Source: Tubulanus polymorphus
Lineage: Eukaryota > Nemertea > Palaeonemertea > Tubulaniformes > Tubulanidae
Assembly (NCBI RefSeq): GCF_964204645.1
Contig: NC_134028.1
Coordinates: 10,457,001 to 10,521,000 of the forward strand
Length of the DNA stretch: 64,000 nucleotides
Reading direction: 5' to 3'
The notes under the pieces are model-generated. The model did no database searches. It had not been told where the DNA came from and saw only the letters and a list, made by a program, of their open reading frames with translations. Shown piece by piece: positions 32,401 to 42,399 of this stretch; position 1 is the first letter of the stretch, and the number at the start of each line of letters is the position of its first letter. The position numbers and the translations under genes are program-made.

Positions 32401-35400
32401 GGCTTTTCGATCATCGCCCTAAGAAGGAACTCAGTCTGAGACTAAGTATTGAGGTTATAACATTTTATCACATCCTAGGTTTGAGTAAATGAATGACAGT
32501 AGTCAAATTTTACCAACTTTCTCTCTTGCATCATGTATCATGCAGTTAATACATGTATACATAATTCATTGTACTGGGGGAGGGTGTTAAGAGACCATAG
32601 GAATCCTGCAACCTCCTGTTGCAATCGAGGAGCCCACTTAGGCCATCCCAAAATAATGGTCTGTTTGCCGTAACCCAACTGACCCGACTTCAAAGGTACC
32701 GAGTGAAAACTTTTTTCAGGGATTCATTGATTGAATTATATTTTTGACAAAAAAATGTATGCAGCCCGCTTCAACTAGATAATATACACATGGCCTAGTT
32801 TGAGTTTTCAAGGAAACCGGCAGTCTTCCAATAAGTTGCCAATCATTCTGGTGACTATATTAAAGCTGGTTAATGTTATTACGTGCATATATTCGATGTA
32901 TTGTTTCATTTTGAACACAGAGATGACGCTCCGGACGAATTTTGAATTTTAAGATTACTCTTTAAAACATAGCTATGAGACAAATTTCTTGTGCACAACA
33001 CTGATTTGTGTTATTGTTTTCCATATAAAAAAGATGATAAATTTTTTTGCCCTGAAATTTTGTAAAAATAAATTTCTTCCTACCTACCAACTCATCCTGA
33101 AAACTTGAGTTGGTGGTACGGCAGGCAGAATTTGGGATGGCTTTATGGGAGGGGAGGAACCGCACGGTTCACTAGAAGTTACTCGGTTTTCAGCCTTCAA
33201 TTAAAAACTGAATAAAACTGACTAAGTAAATTATTAATGAAAACTATACCGATATCTGAATAGAAAAATGAATTTATTGTATATTTGGTAGATCTTGTAA
33301 TGGATTGGGGGAGCCTAAAGGTTCAGCTCAAAGATCATTGACAATGTAAAACCAGGGTTTCTGTGAGGCTTTTTTTTAGTCCACTTGGGACTTTAGTCCC
33401 AGCGGGCTATTGCGTTCATTTTTCGTCCGTCCCTAGACGGAATCCAGTTATTTTGGGAAGTTTTAAAGACGCTTCAATGTATTGTCTTGATATTTGGGTT
33501 ACACTTGTATCTACCCTAGACACATCTTCAGCCCAAAATCTGGCCCTGTCAGAATCAAGATGGCCGACTGGCAGCCATTGTTGTTCGCCAAAATCAACAC
33601 TTTTTACACATTTTTGAACTTTTTGCGCTTTGATCAATTACCTTGATCTTTCGGATGTATGAGAATCCCCCCAGGGCCCGTCAGCATAACAAAAATTGGG
33701 TCGATCGGACTCAAGATGACTGTCCTATGACCTTTTTATGCCCAAAAATGTCAAATTTGGCCCGAATTCTGAGTCCTGTAGCTCCCTACTGGTTTGCCAT
33801 TTCTCATTGCAATTTGTGATGGGTATTCTTTGAAAAGGGATGTTTTATACCTGAGACAGGTATTTTTGATCAGCCAATTATGACGCAATTGGCGGCCATC
33901 TTGGTGTCATCAGTACTCTATCGTAGGTGGGAAAAAGTTTTTCAACATAATATTGATACCTAAGCGTATTTTGTTACCACAATCAATTGCAAAGTTGTAG
34001 CTCATGACATCATCTATGATTGTGGCAACTTTTAAGGCCATTAGTTATTCTATATGGTCTCCAGGGGGCGTTGAATAGTAGAATAACTTAGTATTTCCAT
34101 ATTATATTGGCATATTTTGTCACCATGATCGATTACAAAGTTATAGTTCGTGACAGGTTCTATGATTGTGGTGAGTTTCAAGGTCATTGGGTTTTGAATA
34201 TGGTCACCAGGGGGCGTTGAATAGTAGAATAACTTAGTATTTCCATATCAAATTGGTAACGAAGCATATTTTGTTATCACAATCAATTACAAAATCGTAG
34301 CTGCTGACATGTTCTATGATTGTGGTGAGTTTCAAGGTCATTGGTTTTTGTATATGGTCACCAGGGGGCGTTAAATATTGAAATTGTTAGATTGTTGAGC
34401 ATTTGTAACCACTTCCCAAGTGAGCATGGTGTCCCTGGACCCCTACTTTTCTGTTGAACGGACATTTTGCCCAGCCAAAAGTGGTCCTATTTTTCCCTAA
34501 ATCCTGAAAATTCCCATTGGGGAATTTTTTTAATGAAATTGATTATTCGTTCTTTAAAGATATTATACAGTATGTAGTATTCTCATTATGTCTCCCTGTT
34601 GGGAGGAAACATTATTTTTCACTGTGGCCACTATCCCACATCTCATTAGCGCGATACATGCTGCTATTCTTGGATGAATTTTTAGGCCAGCCGTTGGCTG
34701 AGCCAATTACTATATAAATGGAGCGAATTTAAATGACATGGATGCCAGAGCAAATGCTCTTTGACTGTGCAACTGAGCAGATATTCATGCAAATCATTCA
34801 TTAGAGCATTATCCAATCTCCAGCCCCTATAAAGCTGAATTTTGAAAGAGGGCCTCGTTAAAATTTATATGAGCTTTTCCGCGAAAATCTGATCGCAAAA
34901 ATATCTGTTTTAAAAAGACAATCAGAAAGCAAGAATCCTCTATGATTGGCTCAGCCACAGAGATCAGCAGGTGTTCACGTGAACCTGCGGTATCGTCTAC
35001 CATTTTACTTCAGGTTTTAGAATGCAGAATGCATCATTTGCCATTTTATGAAAAAGTGACAGACTGGCTGTTATCAGCCATCAAATATGGCCACCAGGGC
35101 ATCCATCTTGAATTTCTTGTTAGCGCGATACAGTCTAGAATTCTTGATGGATTTTCATAAGATTTAGTAGGTTTGGATGCGTGCGATGTGTGCCCTTATT
35201 GAAAATGGCGGTAGTTGGTAATATGGCCACCAGGGCAGCCATCTTGAATTTCTTGTTAGCACGATACAGCCTACTATTCTGGATCGCGGTAGGTAAGTTG
35301 TCAGCCCCCCTTGAAAATAGTGGTCGTTGGCCATCAAATATGGCTGCCAGGGCGGCCATCAATAATTTCTCAGCATGATACATACAGCCTACAAGTCTTG

Positions 35401-38400
35401 GTATAATTTGATGAGACACAGCGTGAAGATTGGGACAGGTGGGATGTCTGCTCCTATTGAAAGTAGAGGTTATCAGCCATCAAATATGGGCAGCAATCTT
35501 CCAGTCAATGGTATGATAAACTCAGCTAAGTCAATTCAGCTTGTCCTGTGTCATCCTTGTCCATTTTTGCTGAAAAAACCTTTTTGAGTTTTCAAATGTC
35601 GGCGCATGGTCAGACGACTTAGAAACTGGCTGCAAAACAGCAGCAAAACAACATGTCTGTTGGCATTGGCTCTAATGAACATACATAGTGGCCACGAAGT
35701 AGATTATGATCGCACTGACGACCTGTTTGGCTGTCTGCACCCCTGGCGCATGAAGGTTACAAGTCTTATTTTTAGCTCCGCTGTGACTGAAGGTCAGTGG
35801 AGCTAATGGGTTAGGGGGTGAGCCGTTGTCGTCCGTCCGTTCGTTCGTTCATTCGTGCGTCTGTCAACTTTTTCTTCAAATTGCTATTAGTCCTACAGTT
35901 TTAATCAAATCAAGTCCAAATTTGGTATGAATGTTTTATGGACCAATACCTACAAAGTACAGAGCCCTTTTTGGATTTGGCCAAAGGGGGGCACCCCTAG
36001 GTATGCAGCTTCCATTTCTTCAAATCACACAGCAGAGCTATATAAGCCGATAGGCTCCTTGTTGACTCTTAAAAGGCTGTTATCTATTTGGTAAAGTCAC
36101 CAATTACTTGTCTCTCGTAGAGTGCAGCGCAGCTTTGATAACCCATTGTCCATGGTTGCCCTGGCACTGCAACTCACTAAAACATGAAATTTGATATAGA
36201 AATACCATATGTATTCAGGAAATTGGCTATTTTTGTTTATGTTGTGTATAGGTTGTGAGTTTAAATTTCACAGTCTTGTATTTCAATCGTTTGATTTGAG
36301 ATATTTCTGAAAAGATTTCTGAAAACAATTTGATATAAATTTGCTGTTCAATTTGATCATTGGTGGTGACTTGACTACATTACATTGAAAAATCAAAACT
36401 TTCCCAGCTACGCCCCTCTCTGTGTTCAGTATGCATTAATGATGCACACAGGACAGCGAGCGATGTGTGGAATTAGCGCTGGTCTCCCAATAAAAATGGC
36501 TGCTGACAGGTTAGTTGGCCCATGATTGGACGGCCTCAGATTGCACCAGAAAGCGCCTGCTTGCATGAAATTTCCAGAACCCCCTTCTTTTCTACAAAAA
36601 CCAACTCACCAAAAAAACCCTGGGGATGGCCATGGTTCTGGGCCAAATTTGGTTCGGGCCATATAGCCCGGCCAAAGACACTTGTGTGATCGCGGCTATA
36701 GATTACCAACATTTTACTTGACATGACTCCTGGAATTTTTTACTTGGAATTCCAGTTGCCCTGAAGTGTATGAACCCTAAATATTTGCTCCCTTGGCAGG
36801 AATAATGTAATGTTAGTAATGTATGTTTTATTCACAGACGGAACCTGGTGCACCGATTCAATCGAAACAAAAACAGAATAAGAACGTAATGTGTTGTAAT
36901 TGTGGAAAACGAGGACATTTTATTTACGTAAGTAGCTTAGATTCTGGCTGGAAAACTAACCAGCATACCTGAGACTGGTATTTTTGATCAGCCAATTATG
37001 ACAGGATTGGCGGCCATTTTGGTGTCATCAGTACTGATTCGTAGGTGGGAAAAAGTTTTTCCACATATTGATACCTAAGCATATTGTGTTACCACAATCA
37101 ATTGGAAAGTTGTTGCTCATAACGTGTTCTATGATTTCGATGAATTTCAAGGTCAGTTGGTTTTGTATATGGCCACCAGGGGGCATTGAATAATACAATA
37201 ACTTAGTATTTCTATATTGTATTTGTACCTATGCATATTTTGTTATCACAATCAATTGCAAAGTTTGATTTTTTTTTGCTCTGGATACATGTTGCCATAA
37301 TCTTTTCAGCCATCTTGTCGGTTGCTATGGTCTTCTAGAATGCTCAATTTTTCACTGTTTATTCTATCGGAAGTCTGTTCTATACATCAGTTTTGCTACC
37401 AGGTTGATGTTGGATTTATCTTCTTGTATATTAGTAACTGAGTCGGTATGTTCTCTATTTTCTCAAAAATTTGTCCTTTTGCTGGAACTCAGTTTCCTTT
37501 GATCTCTTAGGTACAGGCAGCGCCCTCTCTCCTATCATCCCTGTTAATTAGAGAATGCGTTCACACGTAAACTGCTCACTTGATGCCTTACAAAAACATT
37601 ACTTAAGGGGGTCATGAAGAGGTTTTTGAGATATGGCTATAAGTATTTTTGTCATCAATTATAACCTATTTGTTGATTTAGTGGTCACAAAATTATTTTT
37701 GCATTCTTCAATTACTGTTAAAACGAGACTTTTGATCAGCCGTGCTGAGTAACAATTTGCACAATTAAAGTGCAAAATAGTGACTCAAATACATTATATT
37801 CCAATCAAACCTCTGGAGTTAAGGAAGCCAACAGTTGTTATTAATAGACAATCGAAATTATTCCATTTATTTAATTTTTATTTTTATTTGGACCTGACGC
37901 CTCAGAATGAAGGAATATTTCTACGTCATGGAGCAGCAAGCATTCATCATCATTTAACAGTCATATCCTCTATATTTGTTAAAGCCGCGAGGAGGGGATG
38001 ACTGATATAGACATAGCAGATATTTCTGTGGGTAGAGATAGTTTTTTCCAGTACTGGACCAAAAAGCGTCCTGAAACCATAAACTTCGTGGTTCGTGTAA
38101 TATTCCAGCCCAGCCCGTGTTATAGTAATGTGTGCTGCATACATCAGAGCAAAGTCAAATTAAAGAAGAAATTTTTAATTTTTGGTTTACCTTTGTCAGC
38201 AGTATGAGGTTGGCATTGAGCCAATTCATGTAAAATCGCGGTACGAACATGACGAACCTCCATCGATGACATGGTCAACTTTTTTTAAATTTGACGAAAA
38301 ACTTTTTGGCAAGAAAATTCTTAGCTCTTGTGTATAAAATTGCGATGACCTCGATTAGGGGGGCCTCGTCTCTACGAGGGAATGTAATTGGCTGTTTTTG

Positions 38401-41400
38401 GTATATACGGGGAATTCCGGCGCTACTAAAATAATTATGGGGAAGCCATTTATGGCGAACGTTTCGTTGGACTAGTGTGTGCTCATTGCTGGTGAGAATA
38501 TAATTATTTCACATATCGCCATAAGTATTGTTTCAGTTAATACCTGGTGATTGTGTTGATTGAGATTGAAGTGAAGGAACACGTGCGCGGGACGGGAGTG
38601 CTAAACATTAGACTGTTGCGCACACTAACACACGGTCATACTAGACTACTATATGGTGATGCTGTAACCGCTGCTTGGCGCGTGCACGTTTGGTATGATA
38701 ACAGGCTGAATAATCGTTGTAGCAGAGGATGAGCGCTGCATTAGATAGAATTTGTAATAAATTGTAATTTCTTGTGACCTGAAAGTACTAAGCAGCAGAC
38801 TATAGGTATAGGTCGAGGTCTGAATATTGTAGTGATAAATTCCAGGATTTTAAACGATCTAATAGTAATACTATGCCGGGTGTTTTAGCCATACATTGGA
38901 AGAGGTTTCGTTCCCAGGACTCAATATTCAGCCACCCTCTGACATGTGACATTATATGAATTTTATTTGAATATTTTTTCATATTGTGAAAAATATTTTT
39001 TTGAAAATATAAAATCGTTTCCCTGCCGGGCCTACCTGTACCCTACGAATTTTTGAACGTAAACCATAAACAAATGTTTATCTTTGGTCTTATTTGACTA
39101 CAAAATAATTCTTTAAGAAAGATAAAATACAATATAATCTTCTAGAACTTTGAAGTCACGAATTAAAAAGATTTTTCAAGCAATGCCCTTACTCCAAACA
39201 ACCTCTAGCTTTCAAGGTAAACCACACTTTGCCCATGGGCAATTTATTTTTCTTGTCTGTGAAACAAATTCAGTGATAAAACAAGCAAAAAAAGTTTTTC
39301 ACCTCCACCGAATGAGAATCCTGGCTTGAATGATGAAAAAATCGAAAAACGCAAGGTTCTTTTTTGATCACAGTGTGCAGAATTCGAACTTTCCAAGAAT
39401 CATTTGTTTGGGCATATGTATATTGCCCTATCGACAGTTCCCTCTTCCTTCAAAAAGTGATTTTATCTCACTGAGGGAATTTTTTTTAAAATTTCCTCCT
39501 CCGAAACCATATTTTAATAGGTCTACCCCGTAAACCAAGCTATTAAAAAAAGGCCTTACGTAAGTTTTTGCTTTACCTTTGTTAGCGATAATGGAGTTGG
39601 CATTGAGCCAAATATGTAAAATCACGGTATATTTTCTTATGTGAGCATTTTTTTCATTGGTTCCTGGCCTAAATGACATATAATTGATTTGAGTGAAAAC
39701 ATGCAAAAATTCTGTCGATGGCATGGTCAAATTCGTTAAAATTCTTCAAAAATGGTTATGGCGCTACTAAGGTAATTATGGGAAAGCCGTGAAATTGTGA
39801 ACGTTATATTGGACTAGGTACTGTACACGTTCGAATTCCCAATGCTCATTGCTTGTGTGAATATAATTATTTCACATCTGCAGTCGGTATTGTTTCATTA
39901 AATACCCGGTGTTTGTTTTGATAAACCACTGAAGTGTAAGCGAACATTCACTTACGTGCGCTAATCAGTAGGCTGTTGTACACACACTCTGCTGCTTGAT
40001 AGCGTATTGTAAGGAATAAAAGCCACTTGTCCGGGGGGGCAAGCATATCTGATATTTCGCTTGCCCCCTCCAAAAGCTACTTGCCCTACACAGGCAGTCC
40101 GATTGGTGTTACTATCATCCGTTGCATCGAGTGGGAAAAAAGCTTTTGTAACATGAAATTGCACTAGCCCGGGGGACAAGTGATAATGATAACTTGCCCT
40201 GATGAGAATATACTTGTCCCGGGCAATCGGGCAAGTGCTTAGATCGAACTCTGCAATATCAATCGCTCATTACTATATGCAGAACAACTCACTTAATTTC
40301 GGATCTGGGTTATTCGGATTTTGAATTCAATTGTGCTACTTCACTAATCCCATTTGTCCCTTTAAATCAAAGAAAAATATCTGTTTTATTCGCATGTAAA
40401 TTTTCTTAATTCGGGCTCAAATTTCAGTACCTTTAGGAAATTTCGATTGGAATATTTACACTTAATTCTGATCGGTAATCTGCCTATAGCCCGAACAATC
40501 TCCCGATCTGACACGAAGTGTAACAAGATGTATTTCACTGCAGTGTTTGTTTGCCGTGCATTGTATTGATCTTTTATCATAGCAGAAATGTGTTAGTCGC
40601 TCAACTGACCTCATGTGTAGGCTGAAAATACATTCGGTGATATGTTTCGATGTGCATACAGTACGCCTCAAACGTTTGTCAATAAAATGGCTGAAAAAGA
40701 AAAGGATACACGTCACGTACAAATTATGATGAAAAATATAAAATTAAAACGTTTCGTGATGAACTTGACATAGCAATGGTAATTAGCTAATGAGAAGTAG
40801 TTTATAGCCAAATTTCTATGAATCTACAATACTTCATTTGTCATTATGTGTGAAGTTACTTTGTGTGCGTAACATTTGCTTCTAGTATATGTGTGCGCGA
40901 AATTTGCTTCTAGTATACCACATGGACGTTATTTGCAAAAATGATTGAAAAGCGACATTTTAGTGTGTACTAACCAAACCTGTTTGTCTTCAATGCCCTG
41001 AAGTGTTTATTTCTATGTCTCTGTTTTCCTTTTAGAAAGTATCTTTAGTTAGGGTTCTAATGATTTAGATGTACATTTGTTTTACTTTTTAGGATTGTAG
41101 AATTCCATTAATGGATAGTTTTAAGTTCCCATATTATCCATTTACTGCCGAATATGATACATATGATGTATACAGAGCTCGAAAACGGAAACATAAAAGT
41201 GGTAAGTGGTTGCACTCGGTAACCCACTATCATTCTGAATAGTGTCTTAACCCTTTTGTTACGTGGTACACGGTCACCGGTGACTTTCGTACCACAGCTT
41301 CACTATGTTGTACATGGTCACCGCTGACCCGCATTTTCATAGAGAATATTCTTGCAAAATATTCTAAGTACTTCAGCTACTTTGTACAAACAGTCGTTTC

Positions 41401-42093
41401 GAAAATATATTTAGTGGTTTGATATTAATTGATGTATTTCTCTAATTGTGTGGACTACCTTGCTACATTAAAACAGCCATAATTTTTTTATCAAAATGAA
41501 TTTAACCACCAAATTCTCAGATAATCATCAGAACATACTGCAGAATAGAATGGCAGGCTTTGTTTAGCAATTGGTGGGCTATCCAAATTTAATCTGAGAT
41601 TTTTCTGAAAAACTATAAATTATGCTAATTGGGTCATGTGACACACATAATTAGTATGAAAATTAATTTTTTTATCACCAAAATGTTTGGCCCCTACGTT
41701 GCCCTACAGTACCCCTTTCATAACACTTATGGTATCTTTATACCAGGGGTTTTAGTAAAATCACAAACATTTCGATTTCTGGCTCAGTACAGTGGGTAGT
41801 TAGGGTTAATGAATAGTGACTTCACGAAGCTGTTGTGTCTTTCTATTTTAGATTCTGGAAATGCAGGGAATGCAATTAAGAAAACAAATCGAATTCGAAT
41901 TGACAGGTGTCATGATGTGTCTGAAAAACGAACTCGGCAAGAAAATAGAAAACTGAAAAAACTGTTGAAAATGCAAGCAAAATTCGAAAACTCATTTCAG
42001 GGCAAAAAAACTATTAAGAAGAAAAATAAGATGAAAATAAAAAAGAATATTGAAAAGAATAAACTTAGAAAGAATGAAGAAAGTAATGGCTAA
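23366..42093 (+). CDS. ZCCHC7: Zinc-knuckle RNA-binding protein ZCCHC7 (Air1/Air2-like), eight coding exons
   Basis: Exons 23366-23478, 23791-23938, 24024-24546, 26453-26583, 32068-32277, 36838-36927, 41093-41201 and 41852-42093 join in phase to 521 codons plus stop, close to the length of vertebrate ZCCHC7. The N-terminus MYGKY followed by ALYSQIHHEV matches the ZCCHC7 start. Five CCHC knuckles (CMNCRKKGHLSKYC; CLYCGESNHMFRQC; CYNCYKPGHEKALC; CTRCQMPGHSKHSC; CCNCGKRGHFIYDC) and IWRQY between knuckles 4 and 5 define the family. In yeast Air proteins the IWRxY region contacts the poly(A) polymerase Trf4. The protein is the RNA-binding subunit of the nuclear TRAMP complex, with a TENT4 polymerase and the MTR4 helicase, feeding RNA to the exosome. 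The tail is basic (nucleolar-type). AATAAA overlaps the stop codon. Confidence 0.93.
23791..23938 (+). CDS. ZCCHC7: ZCCHC7 coding exon 2
   Basis: Acceptor CTCTGTTCAG, donor CAG|GTAGAC. It encodes YEMEIALYSQIHHEV, the conserved N-terminal segment of ZCCHC7, followed by an acidic/hydrophobic stretch ending TAPIICQ. Intron 1 is 312 bp and intron 2 only 85 bp. Confidence 0.88.
24024..24546 (+). CDS. ZCCHC7: ZCCHC7 coding exon 3
   Basis: The longest exon encodes a Lys-rich then acidic, low-complexity linker (KNRKMKRKEKNKKKAMSD; LDSSDNESEDVICLDDQEND) with no fold expected. Donor CAAC|GTAAGT. The long antisense frame over it is a shadow of the lysine-rich coding. Confidence 0.88.
24770..24925. mobile_element. 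Tigger/pogo-like MITE
   Basis: It starts CAGTGGAACCCTGTACAACG and ends TTAAGAGGTTCCACTG, giving about 10 bp of inverted terminal match with CAGTG ends. TA follows the right end, as expected for a TA target. At 156 bp it is noncoding. Confidence 0.55.
25205..25280 (-). repeat. R1 tail fragment, inverted
   Basis: AGGGGTCCAGGGACAACATG followed by CTTCAATATTCAATG matches the end of R1 in reverse. Confidence 0.6.
25475..26162. mobile_element. hAT-like MITE with GC-rich core
   Basis: CAGGGATGAGAA at the left is matched by TTCTCATCTCTG at the right (one mismatch in 12). The core includes GGGGGAGGACCCCCAAACCC and a GC-rich hairpin (GACGGCGTCGCCGTC). No transposase is encoded. Confidence 0.55.
26250..26440 (+). 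repeat. R1 3'-end fragment next to the ZCCHC7 exon 4 acceptor
   Basis: TTGCATATTTTGTAACCACA, CAGGGGCATTGAATATTGAA and AAGCAGGCATGGTGTGTC match the last unit and end of R1. Exon 4 starts at 26453, so the pyrimidine tract and acceptor lie directly after the repeat edge. Confidence 0.6.
26453..26583 (+). CDS. ZCCHC7: ZCCHC7 coding exon 4 (zinc knuckle 1)
   Basis: Acceptor TATTTTTCAG, donor AAG|GTAGGT. It encodes CMNCRKKGHLSKYC followed by PLPK, the hallmark first knuckle of ZCCHC7. Confidence 0.92.
26636..26853 (+). repeat. Dispersed repeat, inverted copy at 55745-55963
   Basis: Shared segments include TTTACACCAAATTAACC, GCCGAAAATTCCAGATTGAT and ATAGTTTTTCAAGTAAGCG. Overall identity is high over about 215 bp. 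Confidence 0.7.
27391..27885. mobile_element. piggyBac-type MITE with TTAA target duplication
   Basis: It is flanked on both sides by TTAA. The termini CTCATTGCCTGCCA and TGGCAGGCATAGAG are inverted repeats with two mismatches. A subterminal palindrome AACGTACTGGTACGTT is repeated in altered form nearby. It is 495 bp and noncoding. The TTAA duplication is the signature of the piggyBac superfamily. Confidence 0.7.
29665..30185 (-). pseudogene. Penelope-like element reverse transcriptase remnant
   Basis: On the - strand, several frames in order read NPPSYRLSKYLAKQISPLLG, then LRKLPDFTSSFELPVNCIIE followed by LIKICTSDSYFQFNGSYY, and finally FSVYRKPTHAD. These match Penelope-like RT: the entry motif, the palm segment before the catalytic site, and the -YRKPTHTD- C-terminal motif. 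Stops and frameshifts break it, and the catalytic YxDD is lost. At its 3' end the VYRKPTHAD coding sequence is repeated in reverse, making a hairpin at 29673-29739. Confidence 0.65.
29673..29739. repeat. Near-perfect hairpin from a duplicated Penelope motif
   Basis: GTATACCGGAAACCTACTCA plus TGCCGA on the left is mirrored exactly on the right around an 11-nt loop (TGCATGATGCG). Each arm encodes VYRKPTHAD on its own strand. Confidence 0.8.
31439..31925 (+). repeat. R1 copy, 5' part only
   Basis: It begins AGCCCACTTGGGACTTTAGT and ends within GGGTATTCTTTAGAAAAG. The tandem-repeat half is absent. Confidence 0.8.
32068..32277 (+). CDS. ZCCHC7: ZCCHC7 coding exon 5 (knuckles 2-4 and IWRQY)
   Basis: A strong T-rich acceptor ends CAG; donor is ACT|GTAAGT. 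Exactly 70 codons encode CLYCGESNHMFRQC, CYNCYKPGHEKALC and CTRCQMPGHSKHSC, then TDIWRQYHVT. The IWRxY motif is the family's polymerase-contact region. Confidence 0.94.
33378..34447 (+). repeat. R1 copy, nearly complete
   Basis: It begins AGTCCACTTGGGACTTTAGT and ends GTGTCCCTGGACCCCTA. One tandem unit is missing and part of the 5' half is deleted relative to 20509-21870. Confidence 0.8.
34620..35400 (+). repeat. Diverged tandem units with CAGGGCAGCCATCTTGAATT; partly shared with 58010-59097
   Basis: Units start near 34625, 35088, 35223 and 35338. Each carries a variant of CCATCTTGAATTTCTTGTTA followed by GCGCGATACAG and CTATTCTTGGATG-like sequence; the last three are spaced about 115-135 bp. 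The stretch 34683-35015 also matches 58020-59097 in reverse (TTTAGGCCAGCCGTTGGCTG; AGGTGTTCACGTGAACCTGC). Confidence 0.6.
35773..36130 (+). repeat. Repeat starting with an AGCTCC hairpin and a GTCCGTCC run
   Basis: It begins AGCTCCGCTGTGACTGAAGG and TCAGTGGAGCT, a short hairpin, followed by GTCGTCCGTCCGTTCGTTCG. This layout (terminal hairpin then a CGTCCGTC run) parallels the start of R1 but the sequence is otherwise different. Confidence 0.5.
36838..36927 (+). CDS. ZCCHC7: ZCCHC7 coding exon 6 (knuckle 5, first part)
   Basis: Acceptor TTATTCACAG, donor TAC|GTAAGT. Thirty codons encode a Lys/Gln-rich linker and CCNCGKRGHFIY. The final Cys of the knuckle lies in the next exon, a split that supports the join. 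Confidence 0.92.
36966..37267 (+). repeat. R1 internal fragment
   Basis: It runs from CCTGAGACTGGTATTTTTGA to ACAATCAATTGCAAAGTT, the middle of R1 with about two tandem units. Confidence 0.75.
38178..39250 (+). repeat. Repeat R2, long copy
   Basis: It starts TTTTTGGTTTACCTTTGTCA and ends TTTCAAGGTAAACCACACTT. GGTTTACCTT and AAGGTAAACC form 10-bp inverted ends, so it is MITE-like. The interior contains GGGGAATTCCGGCGCTACTA and an ATTATTTCACAT motif shared with the other copies. Confidence 0.65.
39565..39975 (+). repeat. Repeat R2, truncated copy
   Basis: It begins TTTGCTTTACCTTTGTTAGC and GGCATTGAGCCAAATATG and continues to the CATTCACTTACGTGCGC region. The right end is missing. Confidence 0.6.
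40021..40241. mobile_element. Short MITE with CACTTG termini
   Basis: CACTTGTCCGGGGGGGCAAG at the left is mirrored by CCCGGGCAATCGGGCAAGTG at the right. Internal copies of ACTTGCCCT and GGGGGACAAGTG add further pairing. It is about 220 bp and noncoding. Confidence 0.5.
41093..41201 (+). CDS. ZCCHC7: ZCCHC7 coding exon 7
   Basis: Acceptor TACTTTTTAG, donor GTG|GTAAGT. The first residues DC supply the last Cys of knuckle 5. Then come an aromatic stretch (FKFPYYPFTAEYDTYDVYRA) and a basic end (RKRKHKS). Confidence 0.9.
41251..41805. mobile_element. Probable piggyBac-type MITE in ZCCHC7 intron 7
   Basis: TTAA flanks both sides (41247-41250, 41806-41809), giving TTAACCCT at the left and AGGGTTAA at the right. 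A subterminal hairpin GTGGTACACGGTCACCGG and its partner follow the left end. Only the first four bases inside TTAA match clearly, so the call is tentative. Confidence 0.42.
41852..42093 (+). CDS. ZCCHC7: ZCCHC7 coding exon 8 (basic C-terminus)
   Basis: Acceptor TTCTATTTTAG. It encodes a Lys/Arg/Asn-rich tail (RTRQENRKLKKLLKMQ; KKKNKMKIKKNIEKNK) and the stop TAA. The polyadenylation hexamer AATAAA overlaps the stop at 42093-42098. Confidence 0.9.
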
Positions 42094-42181
42094 ATAAAGT
42101 ATTGAAAAGTTATATATTTTGATATGAATTTGTAATTTTCAGCCCATTTGCGGTGATATACTAGTGGGCTAGTGCATTCAC

Positions 42182-42310
42182 TTTTTAGCCAACTTGGTCT
42201 TTTGTCCCAGCGGGCTATTGCGTTCACTTTTCGTCCGTTCGTCCATCCGTCCGTAGAATCCAGTTATTTTGGGAAGTATTGAAGACGCTTCAATGTAATG
42301 TCTTGATATT
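42182..42310 (+). repeat. R1 5'-end fragment
   Basis: TTTTTAGCCAACTTGGTCTT through CAATGTAATGTCTTGATATT matches the first 130 bp of R1. Confidence 0.7.
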
Positions 42311-42399
42311 TCTGTCAAGTACTGTACTCTTTCCTATGGTTTTTGCCAATATTTTCTAAATTTGGATTGATATACTAGTGAGTTACTAGTGAGATACTA

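Larger units (their letters stand above)
32278..36837 (+). other. ZCCHC7 intron 5
   Basis: It holds a nearly complete R1 copy (33378-34447), a region with GCCACCAGGGCAGCCATCTTG-type tandem units (34600-35400) and a GGTCAGTGGAGCTAATGGG-type repeat (35773-36130). Stretches 32280-33375 and 36131-36837 show no gene. Confidence 0.65.
36928..41092 (+). other. ZCCHC7 intron 6
   Basis: It contains a partial R1 (36966-37267), two copies of repeat R2 (38178-39250 and 39565-39975) and a small CACTTG-ended MITE (40021-40241). The stretches 37270-38177 and 40245-41090 hold no recognisable gene. Confidence 0.65.

Noticed and set aside
34942-35419. Frames on both strands around 35 kb
   Set aside because: Explained by tandem repeat units with CCATCTTGAATT; no protein family recognised.
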